Positions 34,165-43,358 of a stretch of 64,000 bases of DNA are shown piece by piece. Each line of letters starts with the position of its first letter. Position 1 is the stretch's first letter. The DNA comes from an uncultured Acidimicrobiales bacterium (GTDB taxonomy: Bacteria; Actinomycetota; Acidimicrobiia; Acidimicrobiales; Aldehydirespiratoraceae): assembly GCA_905480195.1 (NCBI GenBank), contig CAJQPN010000020.1, positions 124,001-188,000 on the forward strand. Reading direction: 5' to 3'. A program made the translations under genes and the position numbers. The notes beneath the pieces are model-generated. The model was not told where the DNA came from. It ran no database searches and worked only from the letters and a program-made list of their open reading frames with translations.

Positions 34165-35925
34165 ATGCAAGACCTCACCACTTCGATGCGCACCGACATG
34201 TGCGGCTACTTCACTGCAGCAGATGCAGGACGGACCGTCTCCGTGTGTGGCTGGGTCGACCGTCGGCGTGAGCACGGCGAACACTTGGCCTTCATCGACC
34301 TGCGCGACCACACCGGTGTTGTGCAGTGTGTGGTGAATTCGAGCCACGACCTCCGCAGCGAGTACGTCGCTCGCATGACCGGCGAGGTACGGCTCCGTCC
34401 CGACGACACCGCCAACCCTGATCTCGCCACGGGTGAGATCGAGATCGAGGTGCTCGACATCGAGATCTTGGCCGAGGCCGAGCCGCCACCGTTCCCTCTC
34501 GACGAACGAACCGATGTCGACGAGACCATCCGGTTACGGCACCGCTATGTCGATCTGCGCAAGGGTCGCATGCAGCGAAATCTCCGCACCCGTGCCTTGG
34601 TGAACTCGGCCGTACGTCGCGGGATGGAAGAGCAGGGGTTCGTCGAAGTCGAGACTCCGATGCTGATTGCGTCGACTCCAGAGGGTGCTCGCGACTTCGT
34701 GGTGCCGTCTCGCAAAGAACCCGGTTCGTTCTACGCGCTCCCGCAGAGCCCGCAGCTGTTCAAGCAGCTCTGCATGGTCGGCGGCATCGATCGCTACTAC
34801 CAGATCGCCCGCTGCCTCCGCGACGAGGACCTACGTGCCGATCGCCAGTTCGAGTTCATGCAACTCGATGCCGAGATGAGCTTCGTCAACCAGGAAGACG
34901 TCTTTACGGCGATCGGTCACGCAGTCGCGAACGCAGCCGAAGCGGTCACTGGTGATCGGCCCACCGCGTTTCCTCGCATGACGTGGCTCGAGGCCCAGGA
35001 ACGTTTCGGTTCCGACAAGCCCGACACCCGTTTTGGTATGGAACTCGTCGAACTCACCCCGATCTTCGACGGCACCGAGGCCCGTGTCTTCCAGGCTCCC
35101 TGTGTGAAGGGAATTCGCATGGAGGGCGGTGTCGAGGCGCTCAGCCGCAACCAGATCGACGCCTTGGTCGAGACCTGCCAGCGCTGGGGGGCAAAGGGTC
35201 TCGCATGGATGAAGGTGATCGACGGCGACTCGGGGCCGGTTCTCGATGCCGGCGTCGCCAAATTCCTCTCGCCTGCCGAGTCGACCGCCGTCATCGATGC
35301 CCTCGACGCTGCGCCCGGTGACATGGTGTTCCTGGTGGCCGATGTGCGTCGAGTCGTGCGCCATGTGCTGGGTCTGCTCCGACTCGAACTCGGCAAGCCG
35401 CCGGTCAACGAGGGCGGCCTCAACTTCTTGTGGATCGTCGATTTCCCGCTGTTCGAGACGATTGCCGACAACGGCATGCCCGTGCCAGCCCACCACCCGT
35501 TCACAATGCCGCACAAAGACGACTGGGGGCTGCTCGAGCAGACCGGTGAGGCGCTTCTCGAGGTGCGTTCACAGTCCTACGATCTCGTGCTCAACGGCTG
35601 GGAACTCGGCTCCGGCTCGATCCGGATCAACCGCTCCGATGTACAGAATCGCATCTTCGAACTTCTCGGAATTGGTGTGGAAGAGCGTCAGGCGAAGTTC
35701 GGATTCTTCATCGACGCCTTCAAATACGGTGCCCCGCCGCATGGCGGCTTCGCGTTCGGCCTCGACCGACTGGTTGCGCTGCTCGCAGGTGAGACGAACA
35801 TCCGCGAAGTCATTGCGTTCCCGAAGACCCAATCGGGCGCCGATCCACTCACCAACGCCCCTTCGCAGATCGACGCCGGTCACCTCGACGAATTGGGTCT
35901 CCGGGTGCTTCCCCCGGCCACCTGA
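34165..35925 (+). CDS. aspS: Aspartyl-tRNA synthetase
   Basis: 586-residue bacterial-type AspRS: OB-fold anticodon domain (about 1-105), catalytic core with motif 2 (CLRDEDLRADRQFEF), the bacterial GAD insertion domain (about 275-405) and motif 3 (GGFAFGLDRLVALL). The anticodon-recognition loop has RRREHGEHLAF: a His stands where discriminating E. coli AspRS has Leu, as in non-discriminating enzymes that also charge tRNA-Asn. A GatCAB-dependent Asn pathway is therefore likely, but this is inference. ATG 34165 gives the normal N-terminus; no Shine-Dalgarno is evident. Confidence 0.96.
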   Translation: MQDLTTSMRTDMCGYFTAADAGRTVSVCGWVDRRREHGEHLAFIDLRDHTGVVQCVVNSSHDLRSEYVARMTGEVRLRPDDTANPDLATGEIEIEVLDIEILAEAEPPPFPLDERTDVDETIRLRHRYVDLRKGRMQRNLRTRALVNSAVRRGMEEQGFVEVETPMLIASTPEGARDFVVPSRKEPGSFYALPQSPQLFKQLCMVGGIDRYYQIARCLRDEDLRADRQFEFMQLDAEMSFVNQEDVFTAIGHAVANAAEAVTGDRPTAFPRMTWLEAQERFGSDKPDTRFGMELVELTPIFDGTEARVFQAPCVKGIRMEGGVEALSRNQIDALVETCQRWGAKGLAWMKVIDGDSGPVLDAGVAKFLSPAESTAVIDALDAAPGDMVFLVADVRRVVRHVLGLLRLELGKPPVNEGGLNFLWIVDFPLFETIADNGMPVPAHHPFTMPHKDDWGLLEQTGEALLEVRSQSYDLVLNGWELGSGSIRINRSDVQNRIFELLGIGVEERQAKFGFFIDAFKYGAPPHGGFAFGLDRLVALLAGETNIREVIAFPKTQSGADPLTNAPSQIDAGHLDELGLRVLPPAT

Positions 35926-35990
35926 CTCCTGAGACGCTCGACCGGCGGAGCACCGTGAAAGGCCAGGTCGGACCGGTTGGATTCGGGAGA

Positions 35991-36584
35991 TCAGTGGAGT
36001 TCGAATTCCGTGACCACGGCGTGGTCAGGCACCATTGCGATGTGATCGCCCAGTGATGCTCGGGCGACTTTTGCAGCGCCCAGGACTCGGACATGGACGG
36101 TCACGCCTGGCCGTTCAGCGGTGATCGAGTGCTCGTCGGGCAGGTGCAACTCGAAGTCGAGTCGCTCAAGTTCGTCGGCCAGCGCGCCGGTTACGGTTTC
36201 AGGAGACGCAGTAGTTGTCGTGCAGATCAAACGGCGAGGATCGACGTCGTCGACAACGACCGGTGACAGATCAGCGGGCATCTGGATCCCTTTGAGGGCC
36301 TCTGCCAGCGTTTGGGCTTGTGGCACATGCGAAACGTCAGGGGTTGGTGCAGGGGGCTCACGGTCGACTTGGTCGTCGACGGGTCTATCGCTCGGTGGCT
36401 CTCGAAGGGCGAGTTTTGCCTCGAACGCAGCGATTTTGTCGGCCTGCTCTGTGGGATTGAGGGACTCGCTCCCCGGGCGTTTCCCGCCGGTTCGCAGGGT
36501 TTTGGTCGTGAAGAGTCGCCGCAGGAAAACCAGAAGCGACACGGCGGTCCAGATCCAGAACATCACACCGAGAAGACCCGACAT
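35991..36584 (-). CDS. Membrane-anchored hypothetical protein
   Basis: 197 residues: one N-terminal membrane helix (about 4-22), a basic stretch, a low-complexity acidic/proline linker (about 40-95) and a C-terminal domain of about 100 residues (PADLSPVVVDDVDPRRLICT, TVTGALADELERLDFELHLP, TVHVRVLGAAKVARASLG). I do not recognise the family. It is convergent with aspS and divergent from rarA, so it is monocistronic. Confidence 0.65.
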   Translation of the reverse strand: MSGLLGVMFWIWTAVSLLVFLRRLFTTKTLRTGGKRPGSESLNPTEQADKIAAFEAKLALREPPSDRPVDDQVDREPPAPTPDVSHVPQAQTLAEALKGIQMPADLSPVVVDDVDPRRLICTTTTASPETVTGALADELERLDFELHLPDEHSITAERPGVTVHVRVLGAAKVARASLGDHIAMVPDHAVVTEFELH

Positions 36585-36652
36585 GCGTGTCCATCGGCAG
36601 CGGGCTGCGTCTCCTTAGCCTCTGACCCCGGCCTGTTCCCGACGTCCGCCGG

Positions 36653-36658
36653 TAAGGT
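36653..36658 (+). promoter_or_regulatory. -10-like element of rarA (leaderless type)
   Basis: TAAGGT ends 7 bases before ATG 36666 in the divergent gap. Confidence 0.45.
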
Positions 36659-36665
36659 CGCTGCC

Positions 36666-38006
36666 ATGGGGGAGGACCTGTTCAGCGCCGCGGCAGCGGA
36701 GCGACTTGCCAGTCGATCTCCTCTCGCAGCGCGCCTCCGGCCTCGGAGCCTCGACGATGTGGTGGGCCAGCGCCATCTGCTTTCGCCGGGCAAGCCCCTG
36801 CGCACGCTGATTGAGGGTGACCGACTGTCGTCGGTGATCCTGTGGGGTCCGCCCGGCACTGGCAAGACGAGTCTCGCCCGGCTGATTGCCACCACGACCG
36901 AGAAGTCGTTCATCGAACTCTCCGCAGTCACCGCATCGGTCAAGGACGTGCGCGAAGAGATCGCCTCGGCCCGGCATCGGTTGGGAGCGCGCGGTACTGG
37001 CACGATCCTCTTCCTCGATGAGGTGCATCGCTTCAACAAGGCGCAGCAGGACACACTTCTGCCTGCGGTCGAAGAGGGCCTGATCGTCTTGATCGGTGCC
37101 ACTACGGAGAACCCTCACTTCGAGGTCAACCCGCCGCTGATGTCTCGCTCGACGTTGTTCCGCCTCTATGCCCTCGACGATGCCGATATCGCAGCGTTGG
37201 TTCATCGCGGCCTTGAGGTCGAGGGGGCCTCGGCCGACGCCGACGCCGTTGCACACATCGCGCACCGCTCGGGTGGTGATGGCCGGCACGCGCTCACAAG
37301 CGCCGAAGTCGCTGTTGCTTTGGCCACTGTGCGTGGACGACCGATCCATGTGACGATCGACGATGCCGAGGGCGCCGTCGATGCCAAGGCTGTTCGTTAT
37401 GGCCGTGATGGTCACTACGACGTCATTTCTGCCTTCATCAAGAGCATTCGCGGCTCCGATGCCGACGCAGCCGTCTACTGGCTGGCTCGCATGCTCGAAG
37501 CGGGGGAGGATCCGCGCTTCATCGCCCGCAGGCTGGTGATCCACGCCTCAGAGGACATCGGGCTCGCCGATCCGCACGCTCTGCTCGTAGCCACGGCGGC
37601 GGCCCACGCCGTCGAGTTCGTTGGGCTTCCCGAAGCGCAGCTCAACCTTGCGCACGCCACGATTCATCTCGCCACGTCCCCGAAGTCGAATCGTGTCACA
37701 CGAGCGATCTCTGATGCTCGAGCCGCAATCCGCGAAGCCGGTACCGGTGAGGTGCCCCCGCATCTGCGCGACGCCCATTATGGAGGGGCGGAATCGCTCG
37801 GGCACGGTGCGGGCTATCGGTACCCTCACGACGAACCGGCGGGGTGGGTCGACCAGCGGTACCTACCCGACGAGATGGTCGGCCGGGTCTTCTACAACCC
37901 CAGCCCTCACGGCCGAGAGGGCCGCATGCGACAGTGGTGGCCTGGTCATCATGAGGTCGAGACCGGTGCCGCCGACACCGTGGTCGATGGCAATGTGGTT
38001 GACTGA
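36666..38006 (+). CDS. rarA: Replication-associated recombination protein A (MgsA/RarA AAA+ ATPase)
   Basis: 446-residue clamp-loader-like AAA+ protein acting at stalled replication forks. LAARLRPRSLDDVVGQ, Walker A GPPGTGKTS (Lys67), Walker B LFLDEVHRFNKAQQD, sensor LIGATTENPHFEVN, and the RarA-specific C-terminal part: HYDVISAFIKSIRGSDADAA, ARMLEAGEDPRFIARRLVI and YRYPHDEPAGWVDQRYLP. The frame is open upstream to 36312, but ATG 36666 matches family length and the promoter element. The order rarA-two small membrane proteins-alaS-ruvX-mltG-aroE is actinobacterial. Confidence 0.95.
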   Translation: MGEDLFSAAAAERLASRSPLAARLRPRSLDDVVGQRHLLSPGKPLRTLIEGDRLSSVILWGPPGTGKTSLARLIATTTEKSFIELSAVTASVKDVREEIASARHRLGARGTGTILFLDEVHRFNKAQQDTLLPAVEEGLIVLIGATTENPHFEVNPPLMSRSTLFRLYALDDADIAALVHRGLEVEGASADADAVAHIAHRSGGDGRHALTSAEVAVALATVRGRPIHVTIDDAEGAVDAKAVRYGRDGHYDVISAFIKSIRGSDADAAVYWLARMLEAGEDPRFIARRLVIHASEDIGLADPHALLVATAAAHAVEFVGLPEAQLNLAHATIHLATSPKSNRVTRAISDARAAIREAGTGEVPPHLRDAHYGGAESLGHGAGYRYPHDEPAGWVDQRYLPDEMVGRVFYNPSPHGREGRMRQWWPGHHEVETGAADTVVDGNVVD

Positions 38007-38012
38007 CGTCCA

Positions 38013-38414
38013 ATGAGCGCTATGGACCTCGCCGCGATCATCGTCACCGTCGTTTGTCTCCTCGTCGCGGGTGTCCTCGTGATCGCGGTCCAATCACTTG
38101 TGCGCACGTTGCGAGAACTGCGGCTCACGATCGACGAGTTGCGAGCAAACACTCTCCCAATGGTTTACGACCTCCAGAGCACCGTGACTCGGGCTGGCGA
38201 TGAGCTCGAGCGGGTCGATGGGGTGCTCGACCGCGCCGAACGCATCACCGCTACCGTCGATGTTGCGAGCCGACTCGGCTACCGAGCCTTCGCCCCGCCG
38301 GTGATCAAGACGCTCTCGGTCGTGCGGGGTACCAGCCGGGCAGCCAAGGTGATCGCGCGGCCTCGGCGCCGGAGCGCCATCGACGTCAAGGGCCACCGGA
38401 GGTCGCAGGGGTGA
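38013..38414 (+). CDS. DUF948-like membrane protein
   Basis: 133 residues: one N-terminal membrane helix (about 5-28), then a long helical stretch (LRELRLTIDELRANTLPMV, TVTRAGDELERVDGVLDRAERI) likely to form a coiled coil, and a basic tail. This is the pattern of DUF948 proteins, which in Streptomyces and relatives also precede alaS, paired with a second small protein as here. ATG 38013 is 6 bases after rarA; ATG 38022 is possible. Function unknown. Confidence 0.75.
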   Translation: MSAMDLAAIIVTVVCLLVAGVLVIAVQSLVRTLRELRLTIDELRANTLPMVYDLQSTVTRAGDELERVDGVLDRAERITATVDVASRLGYRAFAPPVIKTLSVVRGTSRAAKVIARPRRRSAIDVKGHRRSQG

Positions 38415-38767
38415 AGCGAACGTTCTACACCGCCGTGGGCTACACACTCGGCGTCAGCACCGGCTGGTACATCCAGCGCCGGGTCAAGCGCACCGTCGAG
38501 AAGGTTGCCCCTGATCAGGTGGCTGCCGAGGTCCGCGATCGCGGTCGTCAAGTCGCCGATGCCAGTGTGCAGGCAGCCACGCGCGCACGCGATCTGGCGG
38601 TCAACTTCCGCGAAGCCACGCAGGAGGGTGTTGCGATGATGCGCCGCGAGCACGCCGACCTGTTAGCGGAGTTCGCAACCGATGAAGCCATGCACACCGG
38701 ACCGGCCCGACGGCTTCCAGGGCGAGGCGGTGCAGGGTCCGGTGGCGGATTTCGCCCCCGCCGCTGA
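38411..38767 (+). CDS. Small hypothetical protein upstream of alaS (DUF6167-like position)
   Basis: 118 residues with a hydrophobic N-terminus (FYTAVGYTLGVSTGWYIQRR), a charged helical middle and a Gly/Arg-rich end (about 98-118). It overlaps the DUF948-like gene by 4 bases (GTGA), so the two are coupled. Same place as the small partner protein before alaS in other Actinobacteria; the family name is from memory of that context. Function unknown. Confidence 0.7.
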   Translation: MKRTFYTAVGYTLGVSTGWYIQRRVKRTVEKVAPDQVAAEVRDRGRQVADASVQAATRARDLAVNFREATQEGVAMMRREHADLLAEFATDEAMHTGPARRLPGRGGAGSGGGFRPRR

Positions 38768-38779
38768 ATGGCGCGCCGG

Positions 38780-38785
38780 TAGGCT
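38780..38785 (+). promoter_or_regulatory. -10-like element of alaS
   Basis: TAGGCT ends 9 bases before ATG 38795, with no Shine-Dalgarno between; leaderless or very short leader. Confidence 0.4.
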
Positions 38786-38794
38786 GAATTCCGC

Positions 38795-41362
38795 ATGAAG
38801 TCCAACGAGGTACGCAAAGCGTTCACCGACTTCTTCGTCGAACGCGAACACAGCCATCAACCCTCCGCGTCGTTGATACCCCACGATCCGACATTGCTCT
38901 TCACCGTGGCGGGAATGGTGCCGTTCAAGACGTATTTCACGGGTGAGGAAACCCCTGCGTACCAACGCGCGGTCACCATCCAGAAGTGTGTGCGAGCCGG
39001 CGGTAAGCACAATGATCTCGACGAGATCGGTCGCACCAAGCGTCATCTCACGTTCTTCGAGATGATGGGCAATTTCAGCTTCGGCGACTACTTCAAGGAA
39101 CACGCGTGCGCGTGGGCATGGGAGTTCGTCACCGATGTCCTCGGTCTTGATAAGGACCGACTGTGGGTCACCGTCCATCTCAGTGACGACGAGGCTGCTG
39201 AGATCTGGGAGAAGCATGTCGGTGTCCCCGCCGAGCGCATCCAACGTCTCGACGAAGACAACTACTGGAAGATGGGCGACGTCGGTCCGTGTGGCCCCTG
39301 CTCGGAGATCTTCTGGGACAAGGGCCCCGAGTTCGGTGCCGACGGTGGCCCGGAGCATGGCGATGAGGATCGGTTCATCGAGATCTGGAATCTCGTCTTC
39401 ATGCAGTTCGACCAGCAGGCCGATGGATCGAAAGTGCCTCTGCCAAAGCCATCGATCGACACCGGTATGGGCCTCGAGCGCACCGTGTCGGTCCTGCAGG
39501 GTGTCGACTCGGTCTGGGACACCGACGAGCTCTCGGCGCTTCAGGGGGCAGCCGCCGAACTGACCGGTGTCGACCCGGCAACCGCCCCGTTCGAGCAGCT
39601 CGTGTCGCTTCGGATCCTCGCCGATCATGCTCGATCGACGTCGATGCTGGTGAGTGACGGGGTTTTTCCCTCCAACGAAGCACGCGGCTACGTTTTGCGC
39701 CGCATCCTTCGCCGGGCGGTGCGCCACGCGTACATCCTCGGTGTCGAGACAGCGGTGATGGGCGGCATGGTCGACGCAGTCGTCGAGACCATGGGGCCCG
39801 ACTATCCGGATCTCGTCACCAACCATGAATTCGTCCGAGACGTCATCGATCGCGAAGAGGTCCGATTCCGCGAGACCCTTCGCAAAGGCCAGGCGATCCT
39901 TGACGAACAGCTCGAATCGCTGTCTAAGGGCGAGGCTTTGCCTGGTGACGTCGCCTTCCTGCTTCACGACACCTACGGGTTCCCGCTTGAGGTGACCGAG
40001 GAAATCACCCAAGAGCGCGGCGTCGATGTCGACATCGACGGCTTCCGTTCGGCCATGGCCGAACAGCAGCGACAGGCCAAGGAGGCCCGCAAGGTCGCAG
40101 CTGCCGGTGATACTGCGTATCTCACGGCGATCGTTGACGAACACGGCGAAACCGAGTTCACGGGCCGCGACGACGTCTCCTCGCAGGCCACGGTGCTCTA
40201 CGTCGACGACGAGATCATCGTGCTCGATCGCACGCCGTTCTATGCCGAGTCCGGCGGCCAGATCGGCGACACCGGAACGATCAGCATCGGCGGAAGCGTG
40301 ATCGAGGTCACCGACACCCGCTATGGCGTACCCGGGCTGCACGTCCACGAGATCACCGGTCGTAGTGGCCTCGAGGTCGGACAGACTGTCACCGCCACGA
40401 TCGACGATGAGCGTCGTGGAGCAATCCGTCGCAACCACACAGCCACCCACATCCTCCACCACGCCCTACGCGAAGTCCTTGGCGACCATGTCAAACAGCA
40501 GGGCTCCTACGTTGGCCCCGATCGGCTTCGGTTCGATTTCAGCCACTACGAGGGGATGACCCCTGAGCAAGTGACGGCCGTCGAAGATCTGGTCAACGCG
40601 GAGGTTCTCGACAACGGTTCGTGTCGTCACTTCGAGACGACGATGGAGACCGCAGAGCAGCTCGGCGCGATCGCGTTCTTCGGCGACAAGTATGGCGACG
40701 TGGTTCGGGTGCTCGAAGCGGGTCGCAACTCCATCGAGCTCTGCGGCGGTACGCATGTCAAAGCACTCGGCGATATCGGTCAGTTTCGAATCGTCAGCGA
40801 AGGTTCAATCGGCTCCAACATTCGTCGTGTGGAGGCGCTCACCGGAACGGCCACGGTCGCACGTGCTCGCCAGATGGAATCGATCGTCAGCTCCGCAGCT
40901 GGAATGCTCGGTGCCCAGAGCACGCTCGACCTTGAGGAGGTCGCCGCAGCTCGCATGGCCGAGATCAAGCAGCTCCAGGGGGAGCTCGCTCGACTGAAGC
41001 AGCAGGTGGCGGTCGGTCAGGCACCGCAGTTGGCGACCATGGCGGTCGATGGTGTCGTCGTCGCCCGCGTCGACGACCTCGAGCGCGACTCGCTGCGTGA
41101 TCTCGCCATCTCGATCCGTGATCAGCCTGAGGTCCATGCGGTCGTTCTCGCCGGTGCACTCACCGGCGGCACTGGTGTTGCCCTGGTCAGCGCAGTCACC
41201 CCCGAGAGCCCGCTCAACGCCGGTGAGCTCATCAGCGACGCCAAGACGACGGTCGGTGGCGGCGGCAAGCCCTCCGACGGCCTTGCAGTGGCGGGTGGCA
41301 AGCACGTCGAGAAGATCGACGAGGCGCTCGCGCAGGTCCGGGTGGCGGCTGGAATCAGGTGA
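38795..41362 (+). CDS. alaS: Alanyl-tRNA synthetase
   Basis: 855 residues with the full AlaRS architecture: catalytic core (FEMMGNFSFGDYFK, GPCGPCSEIFWD), tRNA-recognition domain, editing domain with the zinc motifs HTATHILHHAL and CGGTHV, and the C-Ala domain (about 715-855, GGGGKPSDGLAVAGGK). Editing residues are intact, so it should clear Ser- and Gly-tRNA-Ala. Its stop overlaps ruvX by 4 bases. Confidence 0.98.
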   Translation: MKSNEVRKAFTDFFVEREHSHQPSASLIPHDPTLLFTVAGMVPFKTYFTGEETPAYQRAVTIQKCVRAGGKHNDLDEIGRTKRHLTFFEMMGNFSFGDYFKEHACAWAWEFVTDVLGLDKDRLWVTVHLSDDEAAEIWEKHVGVPAERIQRLDEDNYWKMGDVGPCGPCSEIFWDKGPEFGADGGPEHGDEDRFIEIWNLVFMQFDQQADGSKVPLPKPSIDTGMGLERTVSVLQGVDSVWDTDELSALQGAAAELTGVDPATAPFEQLVSLRILADHARSTSMLVSDGVFPSNEARGYVLRRILRRAVRHAYILGVETAVMGGMVDAVVETMGPDYPDLVTNHEFVRDVIDREEVRFRETLRKGQAILDEQLESLSKGEALPGDVAFLLHDTYGFPLEVTEEITQERGVDVDIDGFRSAMAEQQRQAKEARKVAAAGDTAYLTAIVDEHGETEFTGRDDVSSQATVLYVDDEIIVLDRTPFYAESGGQIGDTGTISIGGSVIEVTDTRYGVPGLHVHEITGRSGLEVGQTVTATIDDERRGAIRRNHTATHILHHALREVLGDHVKQQGSYVGPDRLRFDFSHYEGMTPEQVTAVEDLVNAEVLDNGSCRHFETTMETAEQLGAIAFFGDKYGDVVRVLEAGRNSIELCGGTHVKALGDIGQFRIVSEGSIGSNIRRVEALTGTATVARARQMESIVSSAAGMLGAQSTLDLEEVAAARMAEIKQLQGELARLKQQVAVGQAPQLATMAVDGVVVARVDDLERDSLRDLAISIRDQPEVHAVVLAGALTGGTGVALVSAVTPESPLNAGELISDAKTTVGGGGKPSDGLAVAGGKHVEKIDEALAQVRVAAGIR

Positions 41363-41820
41363 CCACCATGAGGGCCCTCGGGCTCGACCTGGGCCAGAAA
41401 CGGGTTGGTGTCGCAGTGAGCGACAGTGCGGGCGCGCTCGCAATGCCGATCGAGGTGCTCGACCGACTCGGCGATCGATCGCGTGAACACCGAGCAATTG
41501 CCCAGCTCGTCGAGGAGTGGGAGGTCGAGATCGTCGTCGTCGGTCTGCCCTACAACATGGATGGCAGCTCCGGACCGCAGGCTCGGAAGTACGCGTCCGA
41601 AGCCAAGGTGTTGGGCGACACCCTGGACGTGCCCGTTGTTCTCTACGATGAGCGGCTGACAACGGTCACTGCGGAGCGGAGCCTTATGGAGCAGAACCTG
41701 AACGCCCAGCACCGCCGTCACATCGTCGACAAGGTCGCAGCGTCGGTCATGCTGCAGTCGTGGCTCGATGCAGGCCAGCCTGTCGGCGACCACCACCCGT
41801 TGGGGCCAGGGGCGAGCTGA
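41359..41820 (+). CDS. ruvX: RuvX/YqgF pre-16S rRNA nuclease
   Basis: 153 residues, RNase H-like fold. GLDLGQKRVGVAVSD carries the first Asp, VVGLPYNMDGSSGPQARK the middle Glu/Asn region, YDERLTTVTAE the second acidic residue and HIVDKVAASVMLQSWLD the last Asp. The family matures the 5' end of 16S rRNA. Start GTG 41359 (GTGA overlap with alaS); ATG 41368 is an alternative. Confidence 0.93.
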   Translation: MTTMRALGLDLGQKRVGVAVSDSAGALAMPIEVLDRLGDRSREHRAIAQLVEEWEVEIVVVGLPYNMDGSSGPQARKYASEAKVLGDTLDVPVVLYDERLTTVTAERSLMEQNLNAQHRRHIVDKVAASVMLQSWLDAGQPVGDHHPLGPGAS

Positions 41821-43358
41821 TGGCCAAACGGAACTGGGGTGCGTTCCTCACCGGCGCTGTCGATGAAGCAGAAGCGAACCAGCCTCGGCACTCGGTGGGG
41901 CCACCGCTTCCAGGCTCATCCGGGGTGCCGCCCTCACAGATCTCCGATCAGCCCCTGTATCCATCGGCGCGAAGCCGTCGACCTGTCACCCGGGTCGCAC
42001 GTCCCGTGAGCGCTGCACCCGGAGCTGCTCGCACGGACCCGATCGTCCATAGACCCACGGGGCAGCCTGAGATCTCGATCGCGCTGCCCGATCACGAGGC
42101 GCCGCCCGGTGCCGTACTGGTGGCGGGCGTTGACCCCGATGGCACCGAGTGGGTGCTCGAAGACGATCCTGAGGCGGTCCCGTTCGTCGATCCTCGCTAC
42201 GACGACGAAGACAAGAACTGGGTCCGCTACCGCACGAGTTGGGGTGGTTTTCTCCGGTTTGTGGCGTTGGTGCTGTTTTCGATCTGGCTGATATTCGCCG
42301 TGCGCGACCGCATCTACCGATGGGTCGACGGTCAGCTCGAGCCCGCCGGATTACGAGGCTCCGATGCGATCGAGTTCGTGATCCCGACCGGCGCGTCGAC
42401 GAACAATGTCGCCACGTCGCTCGAGAGCGCAAATGTCATTCAGAACGCCACCGTGTTTCGGTACTGGCTTCGCTGCGAGGGTGAACTCACGATCTCCGGG
42501 TTCCTCGCCTGCGACACCGACGTCACCTTCCAGGCTGGCGAGTATGAGCTCTTCGAGAACATGGAGTTCGAAGACATCGTCTCGACGTTGGATGCAGGTC
42601 CGATCCCGGAGGTGTTCGTCCGCTTCAACGTGCCAGAGGGCCTGCGTCTGAACGAGATCGTCGACCGACTGGTCGCCGTCAACGAAAACTTCGATCGCAC
42701 CGAGATCCTCAATGCGCTGCGAAGCCCGAATCTCGTCTCGGAGTTCTACGCCCCCGGCCCTGACGCACCAGCGTCACTCGCGCTCGAGGGGACACTCTTC
42801 CCGGCGTCGTACGACGTGAACGAAGACGACCTCTACGACGAATCGAAGTTCCTTCAGCGCATGGCAGAAGCGTTCGATGAGCGCTTCCAGTCGCTCCTTG
42901 GCGAGCTCGGCCGCGATCCGGCAATCCTTGAACTCGGCCTCAGCGACTATGACGTGATCATCATCGCGTCGTTGATCGAAGAAGAAGCCAAGGTCGACGT
43001 CGACCGTCCCCGTATGGCCCGCGCGATCTTCAACCGTCTCGCCCAGGGCATTCCTTTGCAGATCGATGCCACCGTCTATTACGCAGCGGGCAAATCGTTC
43101 ACCGAGCCCTTGTTTCAGTCCGATCTTGATGCCGAGTCGCCCTGGAATACCTACACCACCGAGGGCATCCCACCCACGCCGATCGCCGCGCCCGGTGAGG
43201 CATCACTGCGAGCCGCGCTTGCGCCGGCCGATGGCGAGTGGATCTTCTGGGCGCGCACGGACGAAGGCGGCACGGTGGGTGCGCACACGTTCTCGGTCAC
43301 GCTCGCCGAGCACAATGACGCAGTCGCGGTCTGCCGCGAGTTGGGCTACTGCGGATGA
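41820..43358 (+). CDS. mltG: Endolytic murein transglycosylase
   Basis: 512 residues: a 140-residue cytosolic, proline-rich and acidic N-terminal extension, one membrane helix (about 142-162), then the extracellular LysM-like and YceG domains. The catalytic Glu is probably Glu387 in SLIEEEAKV, followed by RMARAIFNRLAQGIPLQIDATV in outline and SPWNTYTTEGIPPTPIAAPG. MltG cuts nascent glycan strands and sets their length. ATG 41820 shares one base with the ruvX TGA. Long N-terminal tails are usual in actinobacterial MltG. Confidence 0.93.
   Translation: MAKRNWGAFLTGAVDEAEANQPRHSVGPPLPGSSGVPPSQISDQPLYPSARSRRPVTRVARPVSAAPGAARTDPIVHRPTGQPEISIALPDHEAPPGAVLVAGVDPDGTEWVLEDDPEAVPFVDPRYDDEDKNWVRYRTSWGGFLRFVALVLFSIWLIFAVRDRIYRWVDGQLEPAGLRGSDAIEFVIPTGASTNNVATSLESANVIQNATVFRYWLRCEGELTISGFLACDTDVTFQAGEYELFENMEFEDIVSTLDAGPIPEVFVRFNVPEGLRLNEIVDRLVAVNENFDRTEILNALRSPNLVSEFYAPGPDAPASLALEGTLFPASYDVNEDDLYDESKFLQRMAEAFDERFQSLLGELGRDPAILELGLSDYDVIIIASLIEEEAKVDVDRPRMARAIFNRLAQGIPLQIDATVYYAAGKSFTEPLFQSDLDAESPWNTYTTEGIPPTPIAAPGEASLRAALAPADGEWIFWARTDEGGTVGAHTFSVTLAEHNDAVAVCRELGYCG

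Noticed and set aside
38663-40462. 599-codon open frame on the minus strand across alaS
   Set aside because: High G+C keeps antisense frames open; alaS on the plus strand is unmistakable over the same bases and the antisense product has no recognisable motif.
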